Source: Paratinospora sagittata (taxonomy: Eukaryota; Streptophyta; Magnoliopsida; Ranunculales; Menispermaceae). Taken from it: DNA of 64,000 bases. The position numbers were made by a program, and so were the translations under genes. Shown here in pieces: positions 11,299-22,470 of this stretch. Position 1 is the stretch's first letter. Every line of letters begins with the position of its first letter. The stretch spans positions 23,660,286 to 23,724,285 of the forward strand of contig CM069603.1 of the NCBI GenBank assembly GCA_035771175.1, in the 5' to 3' direction. The notes below the pieces were generated by a model that saw nothing but the letters and a program-made list of their open reading frames with translations, was not told the origin of the DNA and did no database searches.

Positions 11299-12360
11299 TC
11301 AATGTCCATTGACTCTAAAGAGAGAGTCGTCTTTGCTATGTAGCTCGATTGTGCCATATGGAAACACCTTTGCAATAGTGAAAGTCCCCGACCATCTAGA
11401 CATCAATTTACCCTGAAACAATGTCAATCTTGAATTGTAAAGAAGAACCTCTTGTCCCGGCTTGAACTCCCCCTTAACTCTCATCTTGTCATGCCATTTC
11501 TTTGTTCTCTCCTTGTATACCTTGGCATTATCATAAGCATCTTGGCGGATTTCATCCATCTCATTCAATTGGAGAAGTCTTTGGTCACCAGATGCCTTCA
11601 AATCATAATTCAACTTCTTAACAACCCAAAAAGCACGGTGTCAACTCGACCGGTAAGTGGCATGCTTTCCTGAACACCAAACGATATGGAGACATCCCAA
11701 TGGGTGTCTTAAAAGCTGTCCGGTATGCCCATTAAGCGTCATCGAGCTTCAAAGGCCAATCCTTTCTCTTATTGTTCACGATCTTCTCTAGGATTTGCAT
11801 CACCTCCCGGTTACTAATCTTAGCTTGTCCATTGCTTTGAGGATGGTTGGCCATGGCAACCTTGTGTTTCACCCCATACTTGGCAAGTAATGCATTAAAA
11901 CATTTGTTGCAAAAGTGGGATCCTTCGTCACTAATAATTGCCCGAGGAGTGCCAAAGAGTGTAAAAATATGCTTTTGAAGGAACTTCAATTCTACCCTTG
12001 CATCATTAGTGATTGTGGCAATTTCTTCCACCCACTTTGACACATAATCCACCGCTAAGAGAATGTACGTCTTCCCACATGAAGAGGAAAACGGGCCCAT
12101 GAAGTCTATACCCCAAACATCAAATAGCTCAACCTCTAAGATATTCGTTAATGGTTGCTCGTGTCTTCTCGAAATAGTACCAAAATGTTGGCATCGGTCA
12201 CAAGTTTTCACAAAAGCATAACTGTCCCGAAACTATGTAGGCAAATAAAACCCACTTTGAAGAACCTTTGTCGTTGTCCGTGTAGCCCCAAAATGACCAC
12301 CATATGGAGAGGACTGGCAATCATGGAGAATGGGCTGCACTTCCTCTTCTGGTACACACC
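11299..12360 (-). pseudogene. Athila integrase, broken (Ath2)
   Basis: The core shows '[20 protein letters not shown]' and '[10 protein letters not shown]'. The third catalytic position reads 'GQAKISNRE' where Ath1, Ath3 and Ath4 have 'AEVSNR' or 'AEISNR', so the catalytic Glu is Lys. The zinc finger reads 'DCQSSPYGGHFG' with Gln in place of the first His, while CDRC remains. Frames break at about 12211-12240 and 11613-11732. The C-terminal part ends in the usual 'PGQEVLLYNSRLTLF' and 'FPYGTIELHS'. Inactive. Confidence 0.85.
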
Positions 12361-14410
12361 TCCTAATGATTTGATCATTGCACCTCTTAAATAGCAAGGA
12401 TTCATCCCAAAGGTAGAAGCGCACATCATGTAGAAACTTCTTCTTCTTTGCATATGATATATCCGGAGGTAAGACACCATTGGCCAAGTAATTCATATAG
12501 TCGGCATACCATGAAAGTTTTGCAAATATCCCGTTCAATTGTTCATCTGAAAATGTTTCCAATATAGGCACACCATCATCTTTCTCATCTAGTTGTAGCC
12601 GAGATAAGTGATCTGCAACTACGTTCTCACTCCCCTTCTTGTCTCTAATTTCCATATCAAATTCTTGAAGTAAGAGGACCCATCAAATCAACTGAGGCTT
12701 TGCATCCTTTTTCTCAACCAAGTAACGGATGGCAGCATGGTCGGTGTATACAATCACTTTAGACCCAATGAAGTAGAATCTAAACTTATCACAAGCAAAG
12801 ACCACCTCAAGAAATTCCTTCCCAGTTGTGGTGTAATTTTGTTGAGCCCCATCAAGTGTCCTACTCGCATAGTAGATAACCCGAAACATCTTCTCCCTTC
12901 TTTGTCCAAGAACTACTCCCACTGCGTAGTCACTCGCATCACACATGATCTCAAACGGTTCACTCCAATTTGGTATCACCATGATAGGTGCTGATATCAA
13001 AGCTGTCTTGATCATCTCAAAAGCTTTCTCACAATGCTCATCAAACACAAATGGAGTCTTTTTCTCAAGTAGGTTGCAAAGGGGCTTTGCTATCTTGGAA
13101 AAGTCCTTTATAAATCTTCTATAAAACCCCGCATGCCCCAAGAAACTCCTTATGTCCTTAGCACTCTTCGGATGTGGAAGCTTCTTAATAGTGCAAATCT
13201 TTGCCTTGTCTACCTCAAGTCCCTTAGACGAAATCCAGTGTCCAAAAACAATCCCCTCATGCACCGTGAAGTGACACTTTTCCCAATTAAGCACAAGATT
13301 TATTTTTTCACACCTCTTCAACACAAGGGAAAGGTTATGTAAACAATGATCAAATGAGGATCCAAAAACTAAAACATCATCCATGAAGACTTCCATGATA
13401 TCCTCCACCAAATCAGAAAATATAGCCATCATGCACCATTAAAAAGTCGTTGGGGCATTGCATAATCCAAACGGCATACGCCGAAACGCAAAAGTACCTT
13501 ACGGGCAAGTGAATGTAGTCTTCTCTTGATCCCCCGGGGTGATGGCTATTTGATTATACCCCGAATACCCATCTAAAAAGCAATAGTAATGGAAACCCGC
13601 CAATCGATCTAACATCTGATCAATAAAAGGAAGGGGAAAGTGATCCTTCCTTGTGGCCTTGTTGAGCTTCCGATAGTCTATGCATACTCTCCAGCCCATC
13701 ACTGTTTTAGTCAAAATCGGTTCATTCTTGTCATTTATGACCACAGTCATACCCCCTTTCTTGGGCACCACTTGAACCAGATTTACCCATGAACTATCCG
13801 AAATGGCGTATATGATACCCGCCTTGAGCCCCTTTAATATTTCAGCTTTCACAACCTCCTTCATCGGTGGATTTAGCCTTCTTTGATGTTCAATTCATGG
13901 CTTGTAAGATTCCTCCATCAAGATCATGTGCATACAAATGGAGGGACTTATCCCCTTGATGTCGGCTATGGACAACCCCAAAGCGGACTTGAACTCTCTC
14001 AAGATGCGTAATAGTTTTTCCACTTCCACACTAGACAAAGTCGATGATATGATGACTGCCATAGTAGACTTCTCACCCAAAAATGCATAACGAAGGTGCT
14101 TAGATAAGGGCTTCAACTCCGGCAAAGATTCTAATGACTCTGGTGGCAAAGAAACTTCAATATCTTCCGCTTCGACGATTGTACTTGTCGGATTGTGGGC
14201 TTCAAGAGCTAAGGCATAATTCTGGACATCATCATGAGAGGACTCATCTCTAGATACCGAACTCACAAAACACTTCTCTAAAGGATCTCCCGGTGTAGCC
14301 CCCTCATGTACCTCAATCACACATGCATCCACCACTTCCGCAACATCTATCCGGTGACATGTATTCCCCTCCGATGGTAATTTAATGGTCTTGTATATAT
14401 TAAACACCAC
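12361..14410 (-). pseudogene. Athila reverse transcriptase-RNase H, broken (Ath2)
   Basis: RT runs from 14410 leftward: 'LPELKPLSKHLRYAFLGEKS', 'WRVCIDYRKLNKATRKDHF', 'GYNQIAITPGDQEKTTFTCP'. The catalytic box '[10 protein letters not shown]' is intact. RNase H shows '[18 protein letters not shown]' and '[16 protein letters not shown]', followed by the linker 'ENVVADHLSRL'. There are stops or frameshifts at about 13865-13895, 13433-13499 and 12656-12683. Apart from these breaks the domain is the best preserved RT in the window. Confidence 0.88.
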
Positions 14411-14962
14411 TTATTCATCATTCACTCTTAGGGTAAGCTCACCACGTTGCACATCGATCAAAGCTCTCCCGGTAGTTAAGAATGGTCGCCCAAGTATATG
14501 ACGGATATCACCATCTTCCTCCATATCCAAAATAAGGAAATCCATCGGGAAGATGAACTTATCCACCTTCACTAGAATGTCCTCAATAATACTCCGAGGG
14601 TATGTAAGTGTTCGATCCGCTAGTTGCAAAGATATTGTAGTCGGCTTCACCTCGCCAAGCCCCAATTTCGAGAAAATTGACAAAGGCATCAAGTTAATGC
14701 TAGCACCCAAATCACATAAAGCTTTATTAAAATTCAAGGAACCAATGGTGGAAGGTATAGTGAAACTCCCTAGATCTTTTAGCTTTTGAGGTAGCTTCTT
14801 TTGTAGTATAGCACTACATTCTTCAGTAAGTTTCACTGTCTCATAGTCCTCTAGCTTCCACTTCTTTGTCATCACATCCTTCATGAACTTGACGTAGTTT
14901 GGCATTCGCTCCAACGCATCTGCAAAAGGGATATTAATGTGAATTTTTTTGAAACTTTCCAA
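14411..14962 (-). pseudogene. Athila gag-pol junction with aspartic protease (Ath2)
   Basis: An open frame of about 183 codons. The N-terminal part, 'IPFADALERMPNYVKFMKD', is the conserved end of Athila gag. The protease motif is 'ALCDLGASINLMPLSIF', the Athila form of the retropepsin active site, followed by 'HILGRPFLTTGRALIDVQ'. The protease would cut the polyprotein into its mature parts. It ends in a stop just before the RT frame, so it is separated from it. Confidence 0.8.
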
Positions 14963-15004
14963 GAACTTGGCGAATTGGTCATTAAGCTTTTTCTTTTGAA
15001 ATCG

Positions 15005-16456
15005 CTAAGGGAAAGGAATAAGAGTTTTGAGTTTATGAGGGTTATCCGTGAACGTGGTAGAACAAGACCGGTATGGCCTCTCATGCGGTTTCTCCCCATT
15101 TGACAACTCTTTGTCCTTCTCTTTCCTTGACTCGGCCTCAATACTTATATCCTCTTGCTCTTCAACGGGTGGTGGTGGTGGGCTTAGGCTTAGGTCAGCC
15201 CCCTTTACTTCCTTTCCATTTCTCAAAGTGATGGCTTGGCACTACTCTTTTGGGTTCACTTCGGTGTTGCTAGGCTGTAACCCCCTTTGTTGGGTATTCA
15301 CAGTTGAGGCTAGTTGCCCGACTTGTACTTCCAAATTTTTAATCGATGCCCTTGTTTCCATCATAAATGACCCAATCATATCCTCCAAAGATGGCTTCTT
15401 TTCTTGAGCTTGGGTGAAAAATCCAGGTGGAGGTTGCAATTTGTTCCTCGTGTTGGCATAGGAGAAGTTCTCATGATTTTTTATGCTTGGGTGGTACTGA
15501 TTTGGTACTCCTTGATTGCTTCTATAGTTGTACCCCTAATTGTTGATATATTGAAGCTCTTCCTCACGTGCTTCATTCCCAGAAGAACTTGCATGTAAAA
15601 CTGTCGCCTATTCAATAGACGGTTGTGCATTCTGAGTTGTAAGCACAGCAAGTTGGTTGTCAATGCTTAATATCTATGCAAAGAGAGATGTGAATGGATC
15701 TACTTCGTGTAGACCGGCTACCTTCTTTACTATGGATCGTGCACCTGGAACCTCAGAAGTGTTGGTAGCCATATCTTCCAACATGATCAACGCCTCAGTA
15801 GTCGTCTTGGTAAAAAGTGATCCATTGGCCACCGCATCAAGTAGTGTCCAAGTAGAAAATGTCATCCCATTGTAGAAAAGTTGAATCTGTAGCCAATCTT
15901 GGAATCCATGCTTAGGACACTTCCTTAAGAACTCCTTAAATCTTTCCCAAGCCTTATACAAAGATTTCATCTCTAGTTGCTTGAATTGCACATTTCAGCT
16001 CGTAGTTGGGCGGTTTTGGCAGGTGGAAAGAACTTTGTAAGAACTTCTGTATCATTTCTTGCCAAGTTGCAATGCTCCCCGGTTGCAAAGACTGCAACCA
16101 TGCTCGTGCTTTGTCCCTTAGAGAAAAAAGGAACAATCTTAACCTTTGGTGTCCTCAGTAACACCATTCATCTTCACCGTATCACACATCTCCAAGAAGA
16201 TGGTGGTGTGGATAGTGGGATCTTCAGTGGGTAGCCCCCCATACTGATGTTATTGCACCATCGAGATCAACGTTGGTTTCAATTCAAAGTTGTTCGCATT
16301 GATAGGCATACGAACAATACTCAAGTAATTGGCATTGATGACCGGTTTGAAGTAGTCTTTCAAGGTCAACTGATGTTGATCGTCTGCCATTACTTCAATT
16401 TCTCTTTTTCTTTCTCGCCTCAATCTTCCAAGAGTTCGTTCAATCTCAGGATCCAA
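15005..16456 (-). pseudogene. Athila gag, broken (Ath2)
   Basis: Gag forms the virus-like particle that packages element RNA. The frame starts with 'MDPEIERTLGRLRRER' at 16456 and is followed by capsid-like phrases, 'FLFSLRDKARAWLQSLQPGS' and 'AIQATRDEIFV'. A further gag block reads 'GMTFSTWTLLDAVANGSLF'. At least five frame breaks or stops divide it. The downstream part is Pro/Glu-rich. No zinc knuckle was recognised. Confidence 0.75.
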
Positions 16457-16582
16457 CGGTTAAACTTCAAAAGTTTTTGCTCTTTGCACACACTAAAAAG
16501 AAAATCAGAGAATAACAATAAAATATAAAAATCTAAATTAAAATCAAAGCTAAATAACACGATATTAGTGAAAACAAATAAA

Positions 16583-16606
16583 TATCCCCAGCAACGGAGC
16601 TAAAAA
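16583..16606 (-). other. Primer-binding site of Ath2 (tRNA-Asp-like)
   Basis: Just inside the 5' LTR the minus strand reads 'tttttagctccgttgctggg'. This resembles the Athila primer site complementary to plant tRNA-Asp ('tggcgccgttgccgggg') with several substitutions. A decayed site would prime poorly. Confidence 0.7.
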
Positions 16607-16608
16607 CT

Positions 16609-18114
16609 TGTTGCGTGCAAACCACAAGTGAACAGTTACCACATTATAATATATTCCGATGAGAAATCGGGTATCGTCCTCATAGATATTTACTACACTA
16701 GCTATCACGTTCTAACCCTAATTTTATCTAGACAACAAATATTGAATAATTGAATGATTAAGACAGAAATTAAACTAATTAACTAACAATGCAATGCAAA
16801 TCAAATGGTAAATAAATTGGATATTAAACTAGAGGTTCGACGTCATCTCACTCTCAACTATGTCTTGATATACGTATTATTATTAAATCAATTCTCTAGC
16901 TTGTAAGTCGGAATTCCTAACGTTTCTAATTCTCTCTTTTGAAGCAGAACTAGAGCATATTATCGTTGTATTGATTTAACTCTTTCGATGAAAACCAAAC
17001 GCAACGGTCATTTATTAAGATCTATGATTTCCACCTAATGACTTCAAAGGTTCTTGATCTCCTTTTGAGTCTCACGATAACCTAAGTTATACTCTCTAGA
17101 TTCCAACTCAAGGTACCCTCTTTTAGAGCATCTACCTCAAATCTAGGATCGGTCACTCCTTGATCAGGGGATCAAAATATTTATACACAGAAAAGTATAA
17201 ATAAACTAAAAGAATTAATTAATAATAATTAAATAATAAAAGCTTAGACATAGTCTTGAGTTTGGATCAATCTACACCTCTAGAAAGAGGTTTAGTTCAT
17301 AACTAAAGAAATAAAAATGGTAAACAATAGTGTCAACATAAATTAGAATAATAGAAAATAAACTAGAATAAGTTTAGAAGATGTGAGTGATCTTCAATGC
17401 GAATCTTTTTCTCTACTTTTCTTCCAGCCATCAAACCTTCATTCTCCTCTCTATATTCCCATCTCCCATCTCAAAAAACCCTTTCTTTTGATATATAACA
17501 ATCCCCACTTGTCGTCCAAAAACATAATTAGAAAGCCTCTAATTTACCAAGTTGCTAAAATTGCAACTGGAAAATACGCAGCTTACCGTTGGTATCTCCC
17601 AGCCCCGCGACGCTGCCCGCGGCACACCGTTAATGTTGTTTCAAAACCACGGGCCCTGCCACGTTACCCAGAGCCTCGTCGTTTCAGCACAAGTAGCGTC
17701 GTTTGAGAGCCTCGGCGCCTAGAGCCTCAACTGTTGCACCTGATTCGTGGACTTGGCCAATTTTGGTGTCTTTTCTACTTTCGTTCTTGTGGACTTAGCT
17801 AAATTTCTTCACTTTTTGACTTGGGTTCTTCATGAATCATCCTTTCACCTTCTCACATGTTGCCTTCATCATTCATTCTCACTTCCAACACATCTAAACA
17901 CCTACAAAATAAATTAAAACAAGTAATTACCACACTAAAAACATAAATTGATCTAACATATAAATTAACAAACCGAAATAATGCATAAAAACCTATTTCA
18001 TTACTAAACTAACAAATGCATCAAAACTAACCTAAACACACTAAACTAATGCATAAATCACCCTAAAAACTCCTATAAAATACTCCTAAAATATGTCTAA
18101 ATATGCATCTATCA
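16609..18114 (-). repeat. Ath2 5' LTR
   Basis: About 1.51 kb, TGTTGCGTGCAAA to '..atgcatctatca' on the plus strand. The right flank is ACCTA, identical to the left flank of the other LTR. GC-rich boxes occur at about 17600-17725. The open frame at 17383-17706 is LTR sequence and is not proposed as a gene. Confidence 0.9.
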
Positions 18115-18883
18115 ACCTAGTGTCCTCAGAAGGTGGTGGCGTAGCAGTGTGAACCAAAACATTGTCTTTCAGATTATAGATTGCCTGTAGCACTGGATCC
18201 AAATCAGTTTTACTAGATACTTGATCTACAATTTCATTCAGTACTAGCTGTAAAGCATTTGTGGTGTCCGTGTCCTTTGAAGATTCAACAACATGACCAT
18301 TCATATTCTGAATATCTTCAAAAATCTTATTTAGGATAGCACCATTTGATCCTTCTTGAGGTTGGCTTGGCTGCATCCTCTCTGGCTGACTAGATTGGGG
18401 TTGAGGTTGACTTGGCTGTGAAATTTGCATTTGAGCTGGTTGTGGCTGAGACTAAGGCTGAGTTGGTTTACGACCAACTGAAGTGACAAAAGCCTTCAAA
18501 AATGCCTTGATGGAATGTAAATTATCTTGAACATCCTTCATCACATAGTCACTTGGAGTGGCTGAACTTGATAACGGAAGAGCTTGCATGACCACAAATT
18601 CTTTATCCATTAACTCTGTAACTCTGCTCAGTTTGTTTGAAACTTGTACCATACTTTCAGTGCAAGCTTTTCGCTCTTCAAGTTCTTCATTCTTCAGTTG
18701 TGTCAATTGTTGGATTGCTCCCAACATCTCAGTATTTTGCCTGTTCTATATTTCTCTCATTTTGTCCAACAATGTGAAGTTCATATATTCTTGATCTTCT
18801 CTGATTCTTCTCAGAAAACCCTCTTCATGAAACTGTGGAACTACAGGTTCACCATAATGAGAGTACGATGAAGAAGATTCATT
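18115..18883 (-). pseudogene. SIRE-type envelope-like gene, copy 1, segment 2
   Basis: Middle-to-C-terminal part of env copy 1, between two insertions. It includes a heptad-rich stretch 'QLTQLKNEELEERKACTESM' that suggests a coiled coil, then a Pro/Gln/Ser-rich linker ('SQPQPQSSQPERMQPSQPQ'). It then reads 'ALQLVLNEIVDQVSSKTDLD'. Copy 2 at 43000-43720 has the same order. One stop near 18450 splits the frame. A structural role is plausible from coiled coil plus linker, but no function is shown. Confidence 0.7.
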
Positions 18884-19831
18884 GTAACACCTCGTGCTTT
18901 TAATCAATATATTTGGTTAATTTATATGTACACTAAAGAGTATAATCCACATATAAGTACCTTTAAAGCCATGTGTACATGTGTCAAATGAACTTGACTA
19001 TGTCAAAAGTGAGTTCGGAATGTGATTTTAAATAGAAATCGATTTACAACACGTGTGTCTCATGTGGATTGAGCGTATAAAAGAAGAGGAGGAATGAAGT
19101 AAGAAAAAATAAATTAAAATACATTACTGTTCATTTACGGGTACTGTTCATTTACGGGTACTGTTCACCGAACAGTACCGTGAACAGTACTCATATGGAA
19201 AGAAGAGAAAATAAATAAATAAATAAATAAATAAATAAAAAGAAGAAAAGAAGTCGTCGAGGACGAAATGAAAAAAAAGGAGAGGGAGAAAAAAGAACCG
19301 AGAGAAAGGGAAGAGCGGGCAAAGAGAAGACGGAGAAGAAAAAAAAAGGAAAAGATGGATTCACGGCCAAATCTGACGTACCGGTAAGCTATTTTTGCTA
19401 TTTTTTGTCGTGAAATTGATCTTTAACTAGTGTATGACGATTCTAGCAGAGTCATTTTTGCTGTGGGAGCCATTTTACGGCGTGTTCAAAAATTGAGATT
19501 TTGACCCAATGTGAATGAAAATCTGCTAGAAAGGTAGAAAAACCTCCCTGGACTGTCGGGACCCCGAATATGTGGTTAGATTGAATTTATGTGTTCATTT
19601 GGAACTTTTACGGTTGTTGGAAGTTAGAGTGTAGATTGGAGACCATTCCCAATGAAACTCCAGTTTAAGGCTATAGAATGGTAGAATGGACTATTGTGAG
19701 TCCATCGATGCTAAGTTCATGATTTTTTGAGACCGTTTGACAATTTTAGTACAATTTACCTGTTTCCAATGAATAGTGATGACCTGAACAGTTATGTGAA
19801 TAGTACTATGATCATATCCAGTGACTAAATT

Positions 19832-20358
19832 TGTCACACCCCAGTGCACAGCACACCGCAGTGTCTAGTACCCCAGGGATGTGATGGGTACCTCATACCG
19901 AGCGTACCCCAGCCGTTACATACCACATAATATTGTCACATCCCAGTACACAGCACACCGCAGCGTCTAGTACCCTCGGGATCATTTGACCATACTATTC
20001 ACTCACTTTATGAATAGTGCAGGGCCTCCCCCAGATTCGAACTCACAACCTCCTTATAAGGTTTGATTTCGCAATCTGAGTAACCACTGAGCCAATGGTT
20101 CAGTGGCTACTCAGATTGCGAAATCAAACCTTATAAGGAGGTTGTGAGTTCGAATCTGGGGGAGGCCCTGCACTATTCATAAAGTGAGTGAATAGTATGG
20201 TCAAATGATCCCGAGGGTACTAGACGCTGCGGTGTGCTGTGTACTGGGATGTGACAATATTATGTGGTATGTAACGGCTGGGGTACGCTCGGTATGAGGT
20301 ACCCATCACATCCCGGGGGTACTAGACACTGCGGTGTGCTGTGTACTGGGGTGTGACA
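19832..20358. repeat. 527-bp near-perfect foldback
   Basis: Starts TGTCACACCCCAGTG and ends with its near-complement 'tactggggtgtgaca', with the dyad centre at about 20095 ('ccaatgg'). The arms are about 260 bp and almost identical. Each arm contains two copies of a ~45-bp block ('tactagac.ctgcggtgtgct'). Around the centre, both arms contain a tRNA-like segment facing outward. The arm flanks 'atat-TGTCACATCCC' and its mirror suggest an older terminus nested inside. Confidence 0.9.
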
Positions 20359-20713
20359 AAAAGGCCTTATGTACACCGCAGCGTCTAGTACCCCCGGGAT
20401 CATTTGTCCACACTATTTACTCATGAATAGTGCAGGGCCTATCCCAGATTCGAATTGGTTCAGTGGCTACTCAGATTGCGAAATCAAACCTTATAAGGAG
20501 GTTGTGAGTTCGAATCTGGGGGATGCCTTGAACTATTCATGAGTGAATAGTGTGGACAAATGATCTCGGGGGTACTAGACGCTGTGGTGTGCTGTGTACT
20601 GGGATGTGACAATATTATGTGGTATATAACGGCTGGGGTAAGCTCGGTATGAGGTACCCATCACATCCCGGGGGTACTAGACACTGCGGTGTGCTGTGTA
20701 CTGGGGTGTGACA
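20359..20713. repeat. Second, partly deleted foldback copy
   Basis: This is a direct duplication of the foldback. The right arm (20457-20713) is full length and ends 'ggggtgtgaca'. The left arm (about 20374-20456) is shortened: it jumps from 'cccagattcgaa' straight to 'ttggttcagtgg', losing its tRNA-like part. Loss of one arm's interior is typical of palindrome instability. Confidence 0.8.
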
Positions 20714-22213
20714 TTCATCATCTTGGTCACCAGCCTCATGAGCACCACTTGTATCTTGATCTGCCTCATTGTACTCCTCTTCTTCAAATGAGGTAGAATG
20801 GCAGTTTTATCAAATCTCTCTTCAACAATTGCCATAGCAACATACTTGAATCCTTCTTCAGGAGCTTCATCAGGTGGTTTATAAAATGCTCCCTCCTTTT
20901 GATCATGGGGTTCCTCTTCTATAGGAACATCCCTTGGAGATGGCAAATCAAAAATTGTTCTCTCAAAATCCTTTTCAGCTATCTCTTGAAGTTGTGCCTC
21001 CACAACAACTTTGGCAATCTGATTTACTTCTTCCATGGTCTAATCAGCTTGATCATTTTGAATGTCTTCTACAACATGATCAACCTGTTCAATCTAAACA
21101 TCTTCTACAACTTAATCAACTTGTTCTTCTATAGCATGGCCAACTTGTTCAGCTTGAACTTCTTCTCTTGCTTCAAGTGGTGCAGTCTTCACCTCTTATG
21201 GAACTTCAGACATGGGGAACCACTTTTCCAAAGAAGAAACATACACATATCTCATCAACTTAATAGTTGTCTGCCCAATGCAATGATATCTGCTAGTTTC
21301 TTTGACTTCCTCTAGTCTAAAGTCAACTCCACTCCTCTCAAACAAAGTAGTGAGGTACATCCCAAACGAAAGACCTCCTCTTCTACTGATAACAATGTTG
21401 ATAACATGAATGAGGATGTGGGTTAGGTTTATCTTCTTCTTTTGGAGAATACTTCAAATCAAGAACAAATCTAGTTCATTGACATTGCCCCTACTGCCAG
21501 ACTTGGGCTGAATGATGTGAGTGATGATGTTGTGAATGATCCTAGGAATAAGCTCGAAGGATTGGCTGGTAAGCTTCTTATCAACACACACATGGTATTT
21601 CTTTCTTGAAATAAGATTCAAGGCAGATAGGCTATCATAGCCTGAGAATTGGAATTTTCCCTTGGTGAAGGAAAGTATATGGGCGTTTTCATCACATGGC
21701 AATGTGAGTGTTTCAGAGAAGAATTGGGGTGAAATCTTTATGGCTTTACCTTTGACTTTAGTCTGTCTTGCAAGTCCTGTCTTAGGCTTATCTTCTAGAT
21801 TTTGGAAGAACTGTCTGACCAGGTCGGGATACCATATTGAATTATAGGTGAGGAACTTGATCCAACCTTGGAACTCAAACAAAGATAGCAGATCGAGATG
21901 TGCACTGACGAAGAATTCGAAATCAACAAAGCACATCAATTACTGCACGGGTTGCAAGTTTCTTAAGTTTGTCCTTTTTCTTGGACTTCTGGGTTGAGGG
22001 TGATGGCTCAGTTAGTTGTGGAACATCACTTGAAGTTTCAACTGTGTTTACATTTTTGGGTTCAGAGGCGATGGGTGCCTCAGGGGCTTGAGCAACTGGT
22101 TCAGATTGGGACTCTTAGACTCTCGGTCTTACACTCTTGGATATATATGGTGAAGGTGACGAAGCTCTCTTTTTAGCATAGAAAATACGTAGCTTATTGG
22201 TCTTAGGTGCCAT
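20714..22213 (-). pseudogene. SIRE-type envelope-like gene, copy 1, segment 1 (5' end)
   Basis: The start codon is at 22211-22213 (minus), giving 'MAPKTNKLRIFYAKKRASSP', a basic Ser/Pro-rich N-terminus shared with copy 2. After an early stop, a conserved domain follows (21939-21454): 'WIKFLTYNSIWYPDLVRQFF', 'KGKAIKISPQFFSETLTLP', 'SLSALNLISRKKYHVCVDKK'. It resembles the plant transposon protein domain found in env-like frames of plant retroelements (recalled as Pfam Transposase_32). An acidic Glu/Gln-rich section ends at the TTCAT insertion point. Stops and frameshifts mark it as a pseudogene. Confidence 0.75.
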
Positions 22214-22470
22214 GATAGAGATTAGAATAACAATGGAGGTATTCAAAAATCTCTTGGCGAAATCTGGGTTTTTGGCGATCAATAGAATTGAAATTGAATA
22301 GGAAACAAGATTTTACCTAAGACGTTGAGAAACAAAAACAAAAAATTAGGATTGATGATCAAAACATGTGGTTCTTGGTATGTGGTCTTCTCCTTACTTC
22401 GTAAACATCTTAGGGCATCATCGAATGAATATAGCAACATATGCTAACCCTATTTATATATATTCTTCAT
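22214..22470 (-). promoter_or_regulatory. Leader of env copy 1: TATA-like box and splice-acceptor-like site
   Basis: On the minus strand a TATA-like box 'tatatataaataggg' lies at about 22450-22466. Downstream (22320-22360) is 'cctaat', a pyrimidine-rich run and 'cgtcttag', then G, an arrangement like a plant branch point and 3' splice site, about 100 nt before the ATG. Copy 2 keeps the pyrimidine run, 'acttag' and 'gtaaaatctt' in the same place (45405-45470). Conservation between copies supports a role; the TATA part can be compared only here because copy 2 is cut at 45481. Confidence 0.45.

Larger units (their letters stand above)
8078..18114 (-). mobile_element. Complete Athila Ty3/gypsy retrotransposon (Ath2)
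   Basis: A full-length element of about 10.0 kb with TG..CA LTRs, flanked by a perfect 5-bp target duplication ACCTA (8073-8077 and 18115-18119). Order on the minus strand: 5' LTR, tRNA-Asp-like primer site, gag, protease, RT, RNase H, integrase, long 3' UTR, polypurine tract, 3' LTR. It is inserted in env copy 1, whose reading resumes on the other side. All coding parts carry stops or frameshifts. The integrase has Glu to Lys at the catalytic position and a lost zinc-finger His, so the copy cannot be autonomous. Confidence 0.92.
18884..20713. mobile_element. TG..CA insertion with 5-bp target duplication, carrying a foldback
   Basis: The insertion starts TGTAACACC and ends GGTGTGACA, flanked by the direct repeat TTCAT (18879-18883 and 20714-20718). 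It interrupts env copy 1 cleanly. TG..CA ends and a 5-bp duplication fit a solo LTR of a chromovirus-like element, and TGTAAC starts also occur at 30042. The left 950 bp holds short tandem copies of 'tactgttcatttacggg' (about 19130-19165), a 10-bp perfect inverted repeat (19157-19166 with 19170-19179), an AAAT microsatellite (19208-19240) and purine-rich DNA. The right half is a foldback. No coding capacity seen. Alternatively it is a non-autonomous composite. Confidence 0.75.

Noticed and set aside
20091..20170. A functional tRNA gene (possible UAA anticodon)
   Set aside because: A and B boxes are present, but there is no paired acceptor stem, the T stem is weak and the base before the anticodon is A. 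It occurs in three copies inside a foldback.
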